A stretch of 14,673 bases of DNA from an uncultured Bacilli bacterium (GCA_934101115.1 CAKOPW010000026.1:1-14673); one strand, 5' to 3'. Positions 6,706 through 14,597 are shown, numbered from the stretch's first letter. Notes: a model not told the origin generated them from the sequence alone. Numbers and translations: made by a program.

Positions 6706-6720
6706 TTAGTTATCCTCTTT
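6691..6720. terminator. Shared bidirectional terminator inside two coding ends
   Basis: Bases 6691-6703 pair with 6708-6720 (13 bp with one G.T pair), leaving the loop GATT. The TGA stop of the plus gene (6703-6705) and the TAA stop of the minus gene (6706-6708) sit back to back in and beside that loop, so the hairpin is made almost wholly of coding sequence. Confidence 0.75.
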
Positions 6721-7023
6721 TATATCTAAAATAGATGAAATATCTATTTTTTTATTGTCAATTGTAATTAAATATTTTTGTGTTCTTCCTATAACTGTTG
6801 TTTTTATTTCGTCATTTTGAGTTTTCAAAATGACATTTAATTTGTACACATAGTTAGTAGAATTAAACAAATCATTAATTTTTTTCTCAATAATATATTT
6901 ATCTTTTATAGGTTCTGTATTCTCCAAACTTACAAATTCAGAATCTTTTTCACTATAAAAAACATTTTGACTTATATTATCGGTTTTTATATTATTATTT
7001 TGAAATACTTTTGGTAAGTTCAT
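6706..7023 (-). CDS. Conserved-looking hypothetical protein, 105 residues
   Basis: I do not recognise this family. The N-terminal half (MNLPKVFQNNNIK..., 1-40) is polar and probably unstructured. The C-terminal half (about 45-105) alternates hydrophobic residues as in a small beta-rich domain: an IIEKKINDLFN helix, then the strands YVYKLNVILKT, TTVIGRTQKYLITI and KKIDISSILDI. It has no signal peptide, membrane segment or Cys. The ATG at 7023 has AGGTGAT upstream. It shares a 56-bp divergent promoter region with the SEDS gene and a terminator with the deoxyribosyltransferase-like gene. The clear ribosome site and bounded 3' end make it a real gene despite the unknown role. Confidence 0.7.
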   Translation of the reverse strand: MNLPKVFQNNNIKTDNISQNVFYSEKDSEFVSLENTEPIKDKYIIEKKINDLFNSTNYVYKLNVILKTQNDEIKTTVIGRTQKYLITIDNKKIDISSILDIKEDN

Positions 7024-7079
7024 TTCATCACCTATAATATAATATGTTTAATATTTATTTTTATGAGTAAAATAAAAGT

Positions 7080-8132
7080 ATGAAAGAAAACGGTTTAATG
7101 ATGATGTGTGTAGTTGCTTTTTTTGTCTTTAGCATGATTAATCTCTATAATTATGATTTCTTTTTTGTGAAGCAAATAATTTGGTATATAGCTGGATTCA
7201 TTATCTTTTTTATAACATCTAAACTAAGTAGTAAAACTACTATAAGAATAAGTTTTCTCTTATATATCGTTTTAAATATTATGTTGATATATTTACTTAT
7301 TTTTGGTACATCAACAAATGGTTCAAAAGCATGGTTAAATATAGGATTTTTTTCTTTTCAACCAAGTGAGTTTATGAAAGTAGTTCTAATTATTATTTTA
7401 AGTTACATTTCATATAAAAAATACTATGTTATTAAATCCTTTATACTAACACTTATACCTGCAATACTTACATTTTTAGAGCCAGAAACAGGAAACGTTA
7501 TATTTTATTTTTTAATTCTTTTATCTGTATTATTTTTTAGAAGTAAAAGCAATAATTTTCTAAAAGTAACGATTGCCTTTTTCGTATTTATAACAAGTGT
7601 TTTATTTTCTTTATATTATTTCTATAACAATCTTTTTATATCTATTTTTGGGTCCAATATTTTTTATAGAATTGATCGAGTAGTAGGCTTTTTAAATTCA
7701 AATTATCAATTAGATCAATCATTAATCGCGATAGGTACATCTCATTTCTTTGGTGGAAATACTGGTGCTTTTATACCCGAAGCTAAAACAGACTTTGCTT
7801 TTGCTTTACTTACAAGTAAAATAGGATTTATTGGAATATGTGGATATTTATTAATTAATTTTATATTTAATATGTTAGTTTTAAAGAAAGCTAGTAGACA
7901 AAGTGGGGTTATGAACCTTATTACTTTATCATTTATATCATTAAAAATATTTCAAGAATCAATTGCATATCTTATGAATCTTGGGTTATTTCCTATAACA
8001 GGAATAACTTTGCCTTTTATATCTTATGGAGGATCAAGTATCATATCTTACTTTTTTATATTAGGTATTATCAGTAATAGTAATAAGGATTATAATTTGG
8101 ATAAGGTTGAGGTGTATAATAAACAGGTCTAG
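7080..8132 (+). CDS. SEDS-family peptidoglycan glycosyltransferase (FtsW/RodA/SpoVE type)
   Basis: A 350-residue polytopic membrane protein that would polymerise lipid II into glycan strands. SEDS landmarks appear in order: NGSKAWLNIGFFSFQPSEF (80-98), EPETGN (134-139, the QPDLGT position), YQLDQSLIAIGTSHFFGGNTG (209-229), IPEAKTDFAFAL (232-243, with the key Asp D238) and LPFISYGGSS (311-320). It is shorter than usual (380-400 residues), with short loops and tail. The EPETG variant replaces the common PDLGT. No class B transpeptidase gene is adjacent, so FtsW, RodA and SpoVE cannot be told apart. No clear ribosome site precedes ATG 7080. TAAAAT at 7068-7073 lies at the right distance for a leaderless transcript. 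The last 62 bases overlap an antisense gene. Confidence 0.88.
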   Translation: MKENGLMMMCVVAFFVFSMINLYNYDFFFVKQIIWYIAGFIIFFITSKLSSKTTIRISFLLYIVLNIMLIYLLIFGTSTNGSKAWLNIGFFSFQPSEFMKVVLIIILSYISYKKYYVIKSFILTLIPAILTFLEPETGNVIFYFLILLSVLFFRSKSNNFLKVTIAFFVFITSVLFSLYYFYNNLFISIFGSNIFYRIDRVVGFLNSNYQLDQSLIAIGTSHFFGGNTGAFIPEAKTDFAFALLTSKIGFIGICGYLLINFIFNMLVLKKASRQSGVMNLITLSFISLKIFQESIAYLMNLGLFPITGITLPFISYGGSSIISYFFILGIISNSNKDYNLDKVEVYNKQV

Positions 8133-8250
8133 GTCTTGATAAGCCAACAACAGCAGCTCCTCCTAAACCTCCAAGCAAGAACGGAACAGCAAATCCAAAA
8201 CGATCTTGATAGTATAAATTATTTCTGAAGTAGGGATTATAATTATACAT
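8071..8250 (-). CDS. Small Tyr-rich membrane-associated or coat-like protein, 59 residues
   Basis: A 59-residue gene read on the minus strand from ATG 8250 to TGA 8071-8073. The ribosome site AAAGGAG lies 8 bases before the ATG. The protein starts MYNYNPYFRNNLYYQDR, continues with a hydrophobic Gly-rich helix (FAVPFLLGGLGGAAVVGL, 20-37) and ends in a Pro/Tyr-rich tail closing on YYYY. Such small Tyr/Gly/Pro proteins are common in Bacillota, sometimes as spore-coat or membrane components, but I cannot assign a role. Its last 62 bases are antisense to the 3' end of the SEDS gene. A hairpin at 8254-8279 overlaps its ribosome site. Confidence 0.8.
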   Translation of the reverse strand: MYNYNPYFRNNLYYQDRFGFAVPFLLGGLGGAAVVGLSRPRPVYYTPQPYPNYNPYYYY

Positions 8251-8279
8251 AAAAAAATACTCCTTTCTATGAGTATTTT
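8251..8279 (-). terminator. Terminator hairpin that also holds a ribosome site
   Basis: AAAATACTC (8254-8262) and GAGTATTTT (8271-8279) form a 9-bp stem with an 8-base loop. On the minus strand it is followed by a run of T (to 8251), so it can end the CPBP/metallophosphoesterase operon. The AAAGGAG ribosome site of the 59-residue gene lies across its loop and 3' arm. Confidence 0.7.
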
Positions 8280-8291
8280 ATGTAATATGTT

Positions 8292-9128
8292 TTATTTTGT
8301 TCTTAATCTATATAACGTAATGCTAGGTTTATCAAAGAAACGTAGCTTTAATGAAGATGTTCCGATACCGCCACTTACATATAATTCTTTGTCATCAATT
8401 ATATAATGTTCATCTTTATATTTTTTGGATCCCTCAGGTGTCCAAAGAGCTCCAATAAAAGGAATTCTAACTTGACCTAAATGAGAATGACCAGCAAAAG
8501 CAACATTATAATTATCATCTGTTATTTGATCGATTAAATCTGGTTCATGTGTTAAAACTATTGTAAATAAATCATCTGGATTTTCATTTTTATAACTGAA
8601 TCCGTTATTGATATCAACTTTTCCTCTTAAAAGATCATCAAATCCAACAAAAACAAGTGGAGTAGTTGAATCTTTATAGATAAATTCATAGGTATTGTTT
8701 AAAACTTTCCAATTAAGTTTTTCCATTATTTTATCAAAATATTCATGATCATAGTCATGATTTCCTTTAACGGCTAAAACTTCAATACTAGGATTAAGTT
8801 TATTTAGCTCGTTAATAATTTTTTCAACTTCTTCATCGCTTAAAACAACTTTATTTTCTACTAAATCACCAGTAAAAATAATAATATCAGGATTTTGATC
8901 ATTTATTCTTTTAACAACATTTTTAAGCTCTTTTAAATGAATTGTACTGCCATAATGTAAATCGGTAAACTGGACGATTTTAAAACCATCATAATCTTCA
9001 GGTAATTTATCAGTTATAATAGATTTTTCTAAAACTCTTAATCCTCTAGTTGAAATAAAACGAGCATAAAGTAAAGTTAAGATAGCTAAAATAATTACTA
9101 CTATAAGAATTTTTTTCCACTTTTTCAT
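8292..9128 (-). CDS. Membrane-anchored metallophosphoesterase (YkuE/YpbG-like)
   Basis: A 278-residue calcineurin-like phosphoesterase with an N-terminal membrane helix (6-22), placing the catalytic domain outside the membrane if the usual topology holds. The metal and active-site motifs are complete: DLH (D56, H58), GD (G87, D88), GNHD (N123, H124), H194 in LTHEPD, and GHSH (H214, H216). Relatives include B. subtilis YkuE and YpbG; proposed substrates in this family are phospholipid or UDP-linked cell-envelope molecules, not settled here. It starts at ATG 9128 with AGGTGG, whose first three bases belong to the preceding gene's TAG stop. The 8-base gap shows an operon with the CPBP protease. 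Confidence 0.88.
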   Translation of the reverse strand: MKKWKKILIVVIILAILTLLYARFISTRGLRVLEKSIITDKLPEDYDGFKIVQFTDLHYGSTIHLKELKNVVKRINDQNPDIIIFTGDLVENKVVLSDEEVEKIINELNKLNPSIEVLAVKGNHDYDHEYFDKIMEKLNWKVLNNTYEFIYKDSTTPLVFVGFDDLLRGKVDINNGFSYKNENPDDLFTIVLTHEPDLIDQITDDNYNVAFAGHSHLGQVRIPFIGALWTPEGSKKYKDEHYIIDDKELYVSGGIGTSSLKLRFFDKPSITLYRLRTK

Positions 9129-9136
9129 GTAACCAC

Positions 9137-9745
9137 CTATATCAATAATAACACAACAGATATTAAATTATTTAAAATATGTGCAATAGTTGACAATATA
9201 ATATTTTCATTTTTAAAATAAGCAAAGCTAAAAGATACACTTAATAATAGATAAGGAATAAGGAAAAGTATTTGAGCCAAAGAGAAGCTTGACATATGTG
9301 CGAGTGTAAAAACAGCTGTTGAAATTATTATGCTTAGCCAATTTTTTTTATATGGAAGTCGATAGATTACTTCTTCTACAAATGGACCAAATAAACAGAT
9401 TGCTGATAATGCCAAAATCGGAAAACTTTTAAGCATTGAAGCAACCGTTTCTTGATTGCTAGCTTCTTGTTTTAATATATTTACTAAGATAACGTTGCTT
9501 ATAAAAGATAAGACTAAAAATAAAACAATAATGATAATATTTTTTATGTTTAAATCGTTTCTTATATTTTTTAAATCATTTCTTAATTTATCTTTATATA
9601 TAAATAAAAAAATTAAGGAAGATGTAAAATATGTAAAAAAGTACGATACCGCTTGATTTTTAGTCAATATACTAAATATTGCCATAATAAAGGAAACTAT
9701 AAGTAAAAGACCAATACTTTTAAAAAAACTAATTAAAGAATTCAT
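9137..9745 (-). CDS. CPBP-family intramembrane metalloprotease (CAAX protease-like)
   Basis: A 202-residue protein with about six membrane helices. The family motifs are intact: EExxxR at 124-129 (FVEEVIYR), a conserved His in AHMSS (H150), and HILNN (H189, N192/N193) in the last helix. CPBP (ABI) enzymes are glutamate intramembrane proteases; bacterial members include bacteriocin self-immunity proteins. No bacteriocin gene is seen here, so a housekeeping role is as likely. In B. subtilis, ypbD (CPBP) and ypbG (phosphoesterase) lie near each other, and this pair resembles that arrangement. The ATG at 9745 follows AAGGTGAT. It is first in the operon, reading away from the Tad operon. Confidence 0.88.
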   Translation of the reverse strand: MNSLISFFKSIGLLLIVSFIMAIFSILTKNQAVSYFFTYFTSSLIFLFIYKDKLRNDLKNIRNDLNIKNIIIIVLFLVLSFISNVILVNILKQEASNQETVASMLKSFPILALSAICLFGPFVEEVIYRLPYKKNWLSIIISTAVFTLAHMSSFSLAQILFLIPYLLLSVSFSFAYFKNENIILSTIAHILNNLISVVLLLI

Positions 9746-9789
9746 TTTATCACCTTGATATTATTTTAACATATAATCATTTATTTTGT

Positions 9790-9817
9790 TTGAAAATTGC
9801 AATTCTTATGCTATAAT
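9790..9817 (+). promoter_or_regulatory. Promoter of the Tad operon
   Basis: TTGAAA (9790-9795), a 16-base spacer and TATAAT (9812-9817), with TG two bases before the -10 box. This is the best sigma-A-type promoter in the window. It predicts a start near 9824 and a leader of about 45 bases. No operator is obvious in the leader. Confidence 0.75.
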
Positions 9818-9870
9818 TATTGATAGTAGAAGAGTGTCCCTTGTAGGATAAAAAGGAAAGGTTGATATCA

Positions 9871-10659
9871 GTGAAAAGAAGAAAAAATGGTTCTATTTTC
9901 AAAAGACTTTTAGGTAATAAAAATACAGTTACTATACTTGGAGTACTTGCATGTATCGCTACTTTAGTGGTTGGTTATAACTATCGTGTTAACAATGCGA
10001 TAAGTCCAATAACAGTTCCTTATGCCAAAGAATCAATTCCATCAAGAACTTTGATTACAAGTGATATGGTGGGAAGAATAAAACTTGCAAGCAATTATGT
10101 AACTGATTCATCAAACTTAATAAAAAATGTTAATGAAGTTGTAAACAACTACGTATCTTATAAAACTAATATACCAAAAGGAAGTCTATTTTATAAAGAA
10201 TCAGTAAAAACAAGTGATGAAATGCCAGATGCCGCATTTGCTAATATTGCTGATGGATTTACAATTTTCTCTTTAGGTGTAACCGTTGATTCAACGTTTG
10301 CTAATTCAATAAGAGCAGGAGATTACATCGATCTTTATATGTCAGCAACAAATCCAACTGATAACTTAGTCATTTATGCTAAGATGATTGAAAGTATTAG
10401 AGTACTTGCTGTAAAGGATTCAAAAGGTAATAATATTTTAAAAAGTACAGTAGCAAATGGGAAACCAAGTGAATTATTATTTGCTGTACCAGACGAACTA
10501 TATTTACTTCTTATGAGAGCTCAAGCAATAACAAGCACTAAAATAACAATTGAACCAGTATTAAGAAACCAAGCTTATACTGAAGCAGCTGGTGAAACAA
10601 AAGTTTCCAGCGAACAATTAAGAAACTTTATCAATGACCAAGTAACAATATTACAATAG
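9871..10659 (+). CDS. CpaB/RcpC-like SAF-domain pilus assembly protein, copy 1
   Basis: A 262-residue protein anchored by one N-terminal helix (about 19-36), with the bulk outside. A SAF-like segment (ITVPYAKESIPSRTLITSDMV, about 47-67) is followed by a beta-rich domain with the CpaB pattern RAGDYIDLYM and a VPDELYLLLMRA helix near the end. In diderm Tad systems CpaB helps assemble the secretin; in a monoderm it more likely stabilises the pilus at the wall. It is a paralogue of the next gene. I choose GTG 9871 because AAGGAAAGG lies at a usable distance upstream. An in-frame TTG at 9862 would touch that site. Confidence 0.8.
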   Translation: MKRRKNGSIFKRLLGNKNTVTILGVLACIATLVVGYNYRVNNAISPITVPYAKESIPSRTLITSDMVGRIKLASNYVTDSSNLIKNVNEVVNNYVSYKTNIPKGSLFYKESVKTSDEMPDAAFANIADGFTIFSLGVTVDSTFANSIRAGDYIDLYMSATNPTDNLVIYAKMIESIRVLAVKDSKGNNILKSTVANGKPSELLFAVPDELYLLLMRAQAITSTKITIEPVLRNQAYTEAAGETKVSSEQLRNFINDQVTILQ

Positions 10660-10674
10660 GAAAGGAGAATATTG

Positions 10675-11481
10675 ATGGATACAGAAAAAATAAAAACTAG
10701 TATTAAAAGATTTTTTAGCAATCCCAATACTTTAACATTCTTTTTAGTAATTGGACTTGTTGTTGTAGTCTATTTTATCTACAATTATACGGTTAATCGT
10801 GCCGTATCACCTGTGACAATTCCTTATGCAACAAAGATGCTTACATCAAAAACTCAAATAACAAATGAGTCAATCGGAACGGTTAAAATATCTGGATCAT
10901 TTGTAACTTTAAGTGGAAATGGCTTAATTCAAAATAAAGCTAAAATATTAAACCAATACGTTGCCGAAGGATATCAAATTCCTCAAAATAGTTTCTTCTA
11001 TAAAGAAGCTATTGTTGATGAAAACCAAGTAAGTAAAACTTCTTTTTCAGATTTACCTGATAACTATAATATCTATAATTTACCTGTTGATTTCCATTCA
11101 ACTTATGGTTGCTCAATAATGCCAGGTAATTATATTGATTTATATTTTAAAGCTAAAGATACTGAAAGTACTGGATCAAAAATAATTTTTGAATTATTTA
11201 TTAAAAGTATTCAAGTATATAAAGTAGTAGATAAAGATGGAGTAGATGTTTTCTCATATGCCGACAGTGATAAAGAACCAACTCCAAAATACATTTACTT
11301 TGCCGTACCAAATGAAATATTTGAATTATTAAGAAAAGCAGAAAAAGTACCAAAAGGAAATATTGAAATAATACCAGTTCCAAGAAATGCTGGTTATTCA
11401 GAAAATCCTGAAGAAACTACGATAGCAAATGAAGCTGTAGAAAACTTCATATTATCTCAAACAGAATATATAGCAGATTAA
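10675..11481 (+). CDS. CpaB/RcpC-like SAF-domain pilus assembly protein, copy 2
   Basis: A 268-residue paralogue of the preceding protein with the same plan: a short basic N-terminus, a membrane helix (about 20-37), AVSPVTIPYATKMLTSKTQI (about 43-62, SAF-like) and PGNYIDLYFKA (the CpaB core). A helix VPNEIFELLRKA and the ending IPVPRNAGYSENPEET parallel copy 1. Conservation is clear in the anchors but low overall, so the duplication is old and the two probably act as a heteromer or have split roles. It starts at ATG 10675 with AAAGGAG 7 bases upstream; a TTG just before is unlikely. It is followed by a 36-base gap to cpaF. Confidence 0.8.
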   Translation: MDTEKIKTSIKRFFSNPNTLTFFLVIGLVVVVYFIYNYTVNRAVSPVTIPYATKMLTSKTQITNESIGTVKISGSFVTLSGNGLIQNKAKILNQYVAEGYQIPQNSFFYKEAIVDENQVSKTSFSDLPDNYNIYNLPVDFHSTYGCSIMPGNYIDLYFKAKDTESTGSKIIFELFIKSIQVYKVVDKDGVDVFSYADSDKEPTPKYIYFAVPNEIFELLRKAEKVPKGNIEIIPVPRNAGYSENPEETTIANEAVENFILSQTEYIAD

Positions 11482-11517
11482 GAATAAAAAAATAAAAAGG
11501 GAAAAGGGTGATACCAT

Positions 11518-12879
11518 ATGATGAATTCTATATTTGACCAAATGGATTTTGGACCTTTAAAAGAATTTTTAGAGGAAGATAACATTACCGATATATCTTA
11601 TAGTAATGGTGGTCAAGTTTGGCTTAAAACATTGGACAAAGGTATCTATCAAGTTGAAAGACCAGAAATAAACAATGCATTTATGGAAAAGTTAGCATTC
11701 CAATGCTCAAATGTTATGGGAAAAACATTCAATATGGCTCATCCTTTCTTGGATGCTGAGTCTGCTGAACTTCGTATGAATTTCGTTCATGATTCAATTG
11801 CAACAAATGGAATAGCTTGTCTTATACGTAAGACTCCAGCTAAGATAAGACTTAATAAAGATAAACTTATAAATGAACAATATATAACTGAACAATTACA
11901 TGATTTTTTAGTAAAATGTGTTGAAGGGCATGCCAATATTATGGTTGCTGGAGAAACTGGTTCAGGTAAAACTGAGTTAGTAAAATACTTGGCAAGTAAG
12001 ACAAAAGAAGATGAAAAGATTATCACAATAGAGGATACTCTAGAACTTCACCTTGATAAAATTTTCCCACATAGAGATATAGTTGCGATGAAAACTAACA
12101 ACATTGCTTCCTATACTGAAGCGTTGGTTGCCTGCATGAGACAAAACCCAATATGGATTTTACTTTCCGAGGTTCGTTCTGCTGAAGCAGTACTTGCTGT
12201 ACGTAACTCAATTTCATCTGGACATCATATTTTATCAACAATTCATGCTGATAAAGCATCTAGTATACCAATGCGTATGTACTCCCTTTTGGAAACCGGG
12301 CAAGATATTGAACAATTTTTAGGATCAATTCATAGATACATCCAACTTGGAATCTATGTTAAAGGATATTTTTCTAAAAGATTAAATAGATTTCAAAGAG
12401 AGATTATGGAAGTTTGTGAATTCTATATTGATGATGATAATAAGCCACAAAGCAGACTTTTATATCAAAAATTTATGGATGGAAGAATTGTTTTACATAA
12501 TCCTTCAAAGAACCTACTTGATTATTTAGCGATTGGAAATGTTATGCTTCCTGAGGATACTTTTGGACTTCATGGAGAAGACGAAAAAATTGATGATTCC
12601 AATAGAATAGTTGAAGAACATAAAACTGAGGCTCCAAAAGAAGTGGATAAACCAAAAGTTAATATGGAAAATCCATTTAGTATGAATGCTTCTGTTGAAA
12701 ACTCAAGTGTTTTCAACAATCAAAACAATACAGTAAATGAAACTCAAACAATAAATAGACCAGTAGAACCAAGTCAACCAATTGTAAATAATACAAACAA
12801 TAATGTTACTGACTTGGATAAAACCGATATAATAGATTTAGATGAAATAAATAGAATAATAAACAACAATAATAACTAG
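11518..12879 (+). CDS. CpaF/TadA-type secretion ATPase with Asn-rich tail
   Basis: A 453-residue cytoplasmic hexameric ATPase of the type II/IV secretion superfamily that powers Tad pilus assembly. An N-terminal domain (1-110) is followed by Walker A GETGSGKT (145-152), the Asp box IEDTLEL (171-177), Walker B IWILLSE (212-218, E218) and the His box GHHILSTIHA (235-244). Walker B reads LLSEVRS where CpaF proteins usually have VGEVRG. The core ends near 350. The last 100 residues are an Asn-, Glu- and Asp-rich, probably unstructured tail ending in a DLDEINRII helix and NNNNN. Two ATGs in tandem (11518 and 11521) follow AAGGGTG. The gene is the motor of the operon with tadB and tadC. Confidence 0.9.
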   Translation: MMNSIFDQMDFGPLKEFLEEDNITDISYSNGGQVWLKTLDKGIYQVERPEINNAFMEKLAFQCSNVMGKTFNMAHPFLDAESAELRMNFVHDSIATNGIACLIRKTPAKIRLNKDKLINEQYITEQLHDFLVKCVEGHANIMVAGETGSGKTELVKYLASKTKEDEKIITIEDTLELHLDKIFPHRDIVAMKTNNIASYTEALVACMRQNPIWILLSEVRSAEAVLAVRNSISSGHHILSTIHADKASSIPMRMYSLLETGQDIEQFLGSIHRYIQLGIYVKGYFSKRLNRFQREIMEVCEFYIDDDNKPQSRLLYQKFMDGRIVLHNPSKNLLDYLAIGNVMLPEDTFGLHGEDEKIDDSNRIVEEHKTEAPKEVDKPKVNMENPFSMNASVENSSVFNNQNNTVNETQTINRPVEPSQPIVNNTNNNVTDLDKTDIIDLDEINRIINNNNN

Positions 12880-12894
12880 AAAGGATATGATTTT

Positions 12895-13788
12895 ATGGAA
12901 TTAGTCATAATGATGCTTATAGCAATATTTGTCCTATCATATAGAAATCAAAATGGTGAAAATGTTTATAAGTTTATATCTGAAACTGTAAAAAACGTAT
13001 ATAACAAGTATGCTCCTTATAGTTACCAAGAAGTAAGAGAGAAGAGTAAAGAATTAGGCCAAGAATATACAGCTAAAGAATATATTACTCAAATCATTAT
13101 TATTGGTGGAGGAGCTGCTGGTATAGCTTACCTATATTTTTATAGTATCGCGATGGCAATTTTATACGCTATAGTTGCTGTTATGTTTATTCCATATCTT
13201 GCATATTTAAGAAACAATCGTGTATATTCTGAATTCTTATTTGAAGAAATTCAAGTTTACACATCAAACGTTATTAATGAATTTAATACAACTCAATCAT
13301 TTGTAAAATCACTTGAGGGTGTTGCTTCTTCTGGAATTCTAGAGGATCCCGTTAAAAGTGATGTTGAAACGATGATAAAGATGTCATATCAAAATGGAAC
13401 TATTGATGAAGCTGTAGAGTGGTTTAACCAAAAATATCCATACTATATGGTAAAAAACATGCATCAATTGTTTGTTCAAATTACTAAAGAGGGTGCAAAA
13501 GACTCTGGAGAATCATTAGAAAACATGATGCTAGATATCGACCTTTTAGTTGAAGGTGTATATCGAGATAAAATTGAAAGAGAAGCATCTCATAAGAAAT
13601 TCTTAGGATTTGGTATAGCATTATACTTCTTAGTAATGTTAACTCAAATGCTTTTGGATAAACAAAACTATAAAACTATGTTGAGTTTATGGTATGTTCA
13701 AATAATTTTACATATGATAATAATTATTAACTCTTACTTTATTATAAGTGGAGAAAAATTCTATAATGAAGATACGGGGGTTGAATAG
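12895..13788 (+). CDS. TadB-like inner-membrane platform protein (T2SSF family)
   Basis: A 297-residue membrane protein with helices at about 1-16, 64-82, 84-103, 236-254 and 262-284. Between the central and C-terminal pairs lies the T2SSF-type cytoplasmic domain (about 115-232), with helical repeats such as FEEIQVYTSNVINEFNTTQ and GAKDSGESLENMMLDI. TadB and TadC together form the platform that CpaF turns to assemble the pilus. The gene lies 15 bases after cpaF, with AGAAAGGAT before its ATG, and only two bases separate it from tadC. The role is assigned from fold, length and position. Confidence 0.8.
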   Translation: MELVIMMLIAIFVLSYRNQNGENVYKFISETVKNVYNKYAPYSYQEVREKSKELGQEYTAKEYITQIIIIGGGAAGIAYLYFYSIAMAILYAIVAVMFIPYLAYLRNNRVYSEFLFEEIQVYTSNVINEFNTTQSFVKSLEGVASSGILEDPVKSDVETMIKMSYQNGTIDEAVEWFNQKYPYYMVKNMHQLFVQITKEGAKDSGESLENMMLDIDLLVEGVYRDKIEREASHKKFLGFGIALYFLVMLTQMLLDKQNYKTMLSLWYVQIILHMIIIINSYFIISGEKFYNEDTGVE

Positions 13789-13790
13789 TT

Positions 13791-14576
13791 ATGTATTACG
13801 AAATATTAGTTGTTGCTATTATTGTTATCTTTGTAATGCAATATATTGGTGGTTTTAGTATCAACAAGTTTGTTGATGACAATGCTAACTATTTCAAAAG
13901 ATTGCAAGAGGACGACTTTGAATTCTATGCTAAAGCTAAATATGGAGATGCAATAGACATAGATAAGTTGTTTAACAGCCGTTTAAGAAATGCTTTATTA
14001 GTTGGCTTATTTGTAGGTTTCTTATTTATAAGTAAATTTAATTATATAACATTAATTATTATATTTGCTATTATCTTTGGAATGTTTAAGTTGCCATATT
14101 TACAATTAAAAAGTTACTATAAATCACATTTGCATTTAATTGATACTCAACTACCATACTATTTAAAAAACTTGGAGATTCTAATTCAACATTACACAGT
14201 TCCAGTTGCTTTAGGAAAAAGTGTTGGAGATGCTCCTGAGATATTTAAAGATGGTTTAAGAGAATTAATTGAAAAGATTAATGCCGGAGATTCAACTATA
14301 ACTCCATATATGGAATTTGCTAAAGAATATCCCGTAAGAGATTCAATGCGTATGATGAGACTTCTTTATAGATTAGGTCTTGGTAAACAAGAAAGAAAGC
14401 AAGAACAATTATTGACTTTCTCGAAAACAGTTTCATCTTTACAACAAAAAGCAAGAGAAGCAAGATATAAAAATAGACTTGATAAAATGGAAAGCAAAAC
14501 AATGCGAATGCTAGTATGTACAGGAGCAGGTGTAATGATTCTTCTAGTTTTATCAATTCTACAACAATTTTCATAA
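13791..14576 (+). CDS. TadC-like inner-membrane platform protein (T2SSF family)
   Basis: A 261-residue membrane protein with helices at about 3-20, 66-82, 86-104 and 239-257. The T2SSF cytoplasmic domain (about 110-232) contains IDTQLPYYLKNLEILIQHYTVPVALG and ends in a basic helix (QQKAREARYKNRLDKME) before the last membrane span. It starts two bases after the tadB stop, so translation is coupled; GGGGG about 10 bases upstream is the only ribosome-site-like run. It is the last gene before the operon terminator. No pilin, TadE/F or prepilin peptidase follows within the window. Confidence 0.8.
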   Translation: MYYEILVVAIIVIFVMQYIGGFSINKFVDDNANYFKRLQEDDFEFYAKAKYGDAIDIDKLFNSRLRNALLVGLFVGFLFISKFNYITLIIIFAIIFGMFKLPYLQLKSYYKSHLHLIDTQLPYYLKNLEILIQHYTVPVALGKSVGDAPEIFKDGLRELIEKINAGDSTITPYMEFAKEYPVRDSMRMMRLLYRLGLGKQERKQEQLLTFSKTVSSLQQKAREARYKNRLDKMESKTMRMLVCTGAGVMILLVLSILQQFS

Positions 14577-14597
14577 GACACAGATGTGTCTTTTTTT
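14576..14597 (+). terminator. Terminator of the Tad operon
   Basis: AGACAC (14576-14581) pairs with GTGTCT (14586-14591) over the loop AGAT, and seven T follow. The stem starts on the last base of the tadC stop codon, so the operon ends with tadC. Confidence 0.85.

Noticed and set aside
9137..9745. CPBP protease as bacteriocin immunity protein
   Set aside because: No bacteriocin precursor, transporter or peptide-modifying gene is nearby; its partner is a phosphoesterase.
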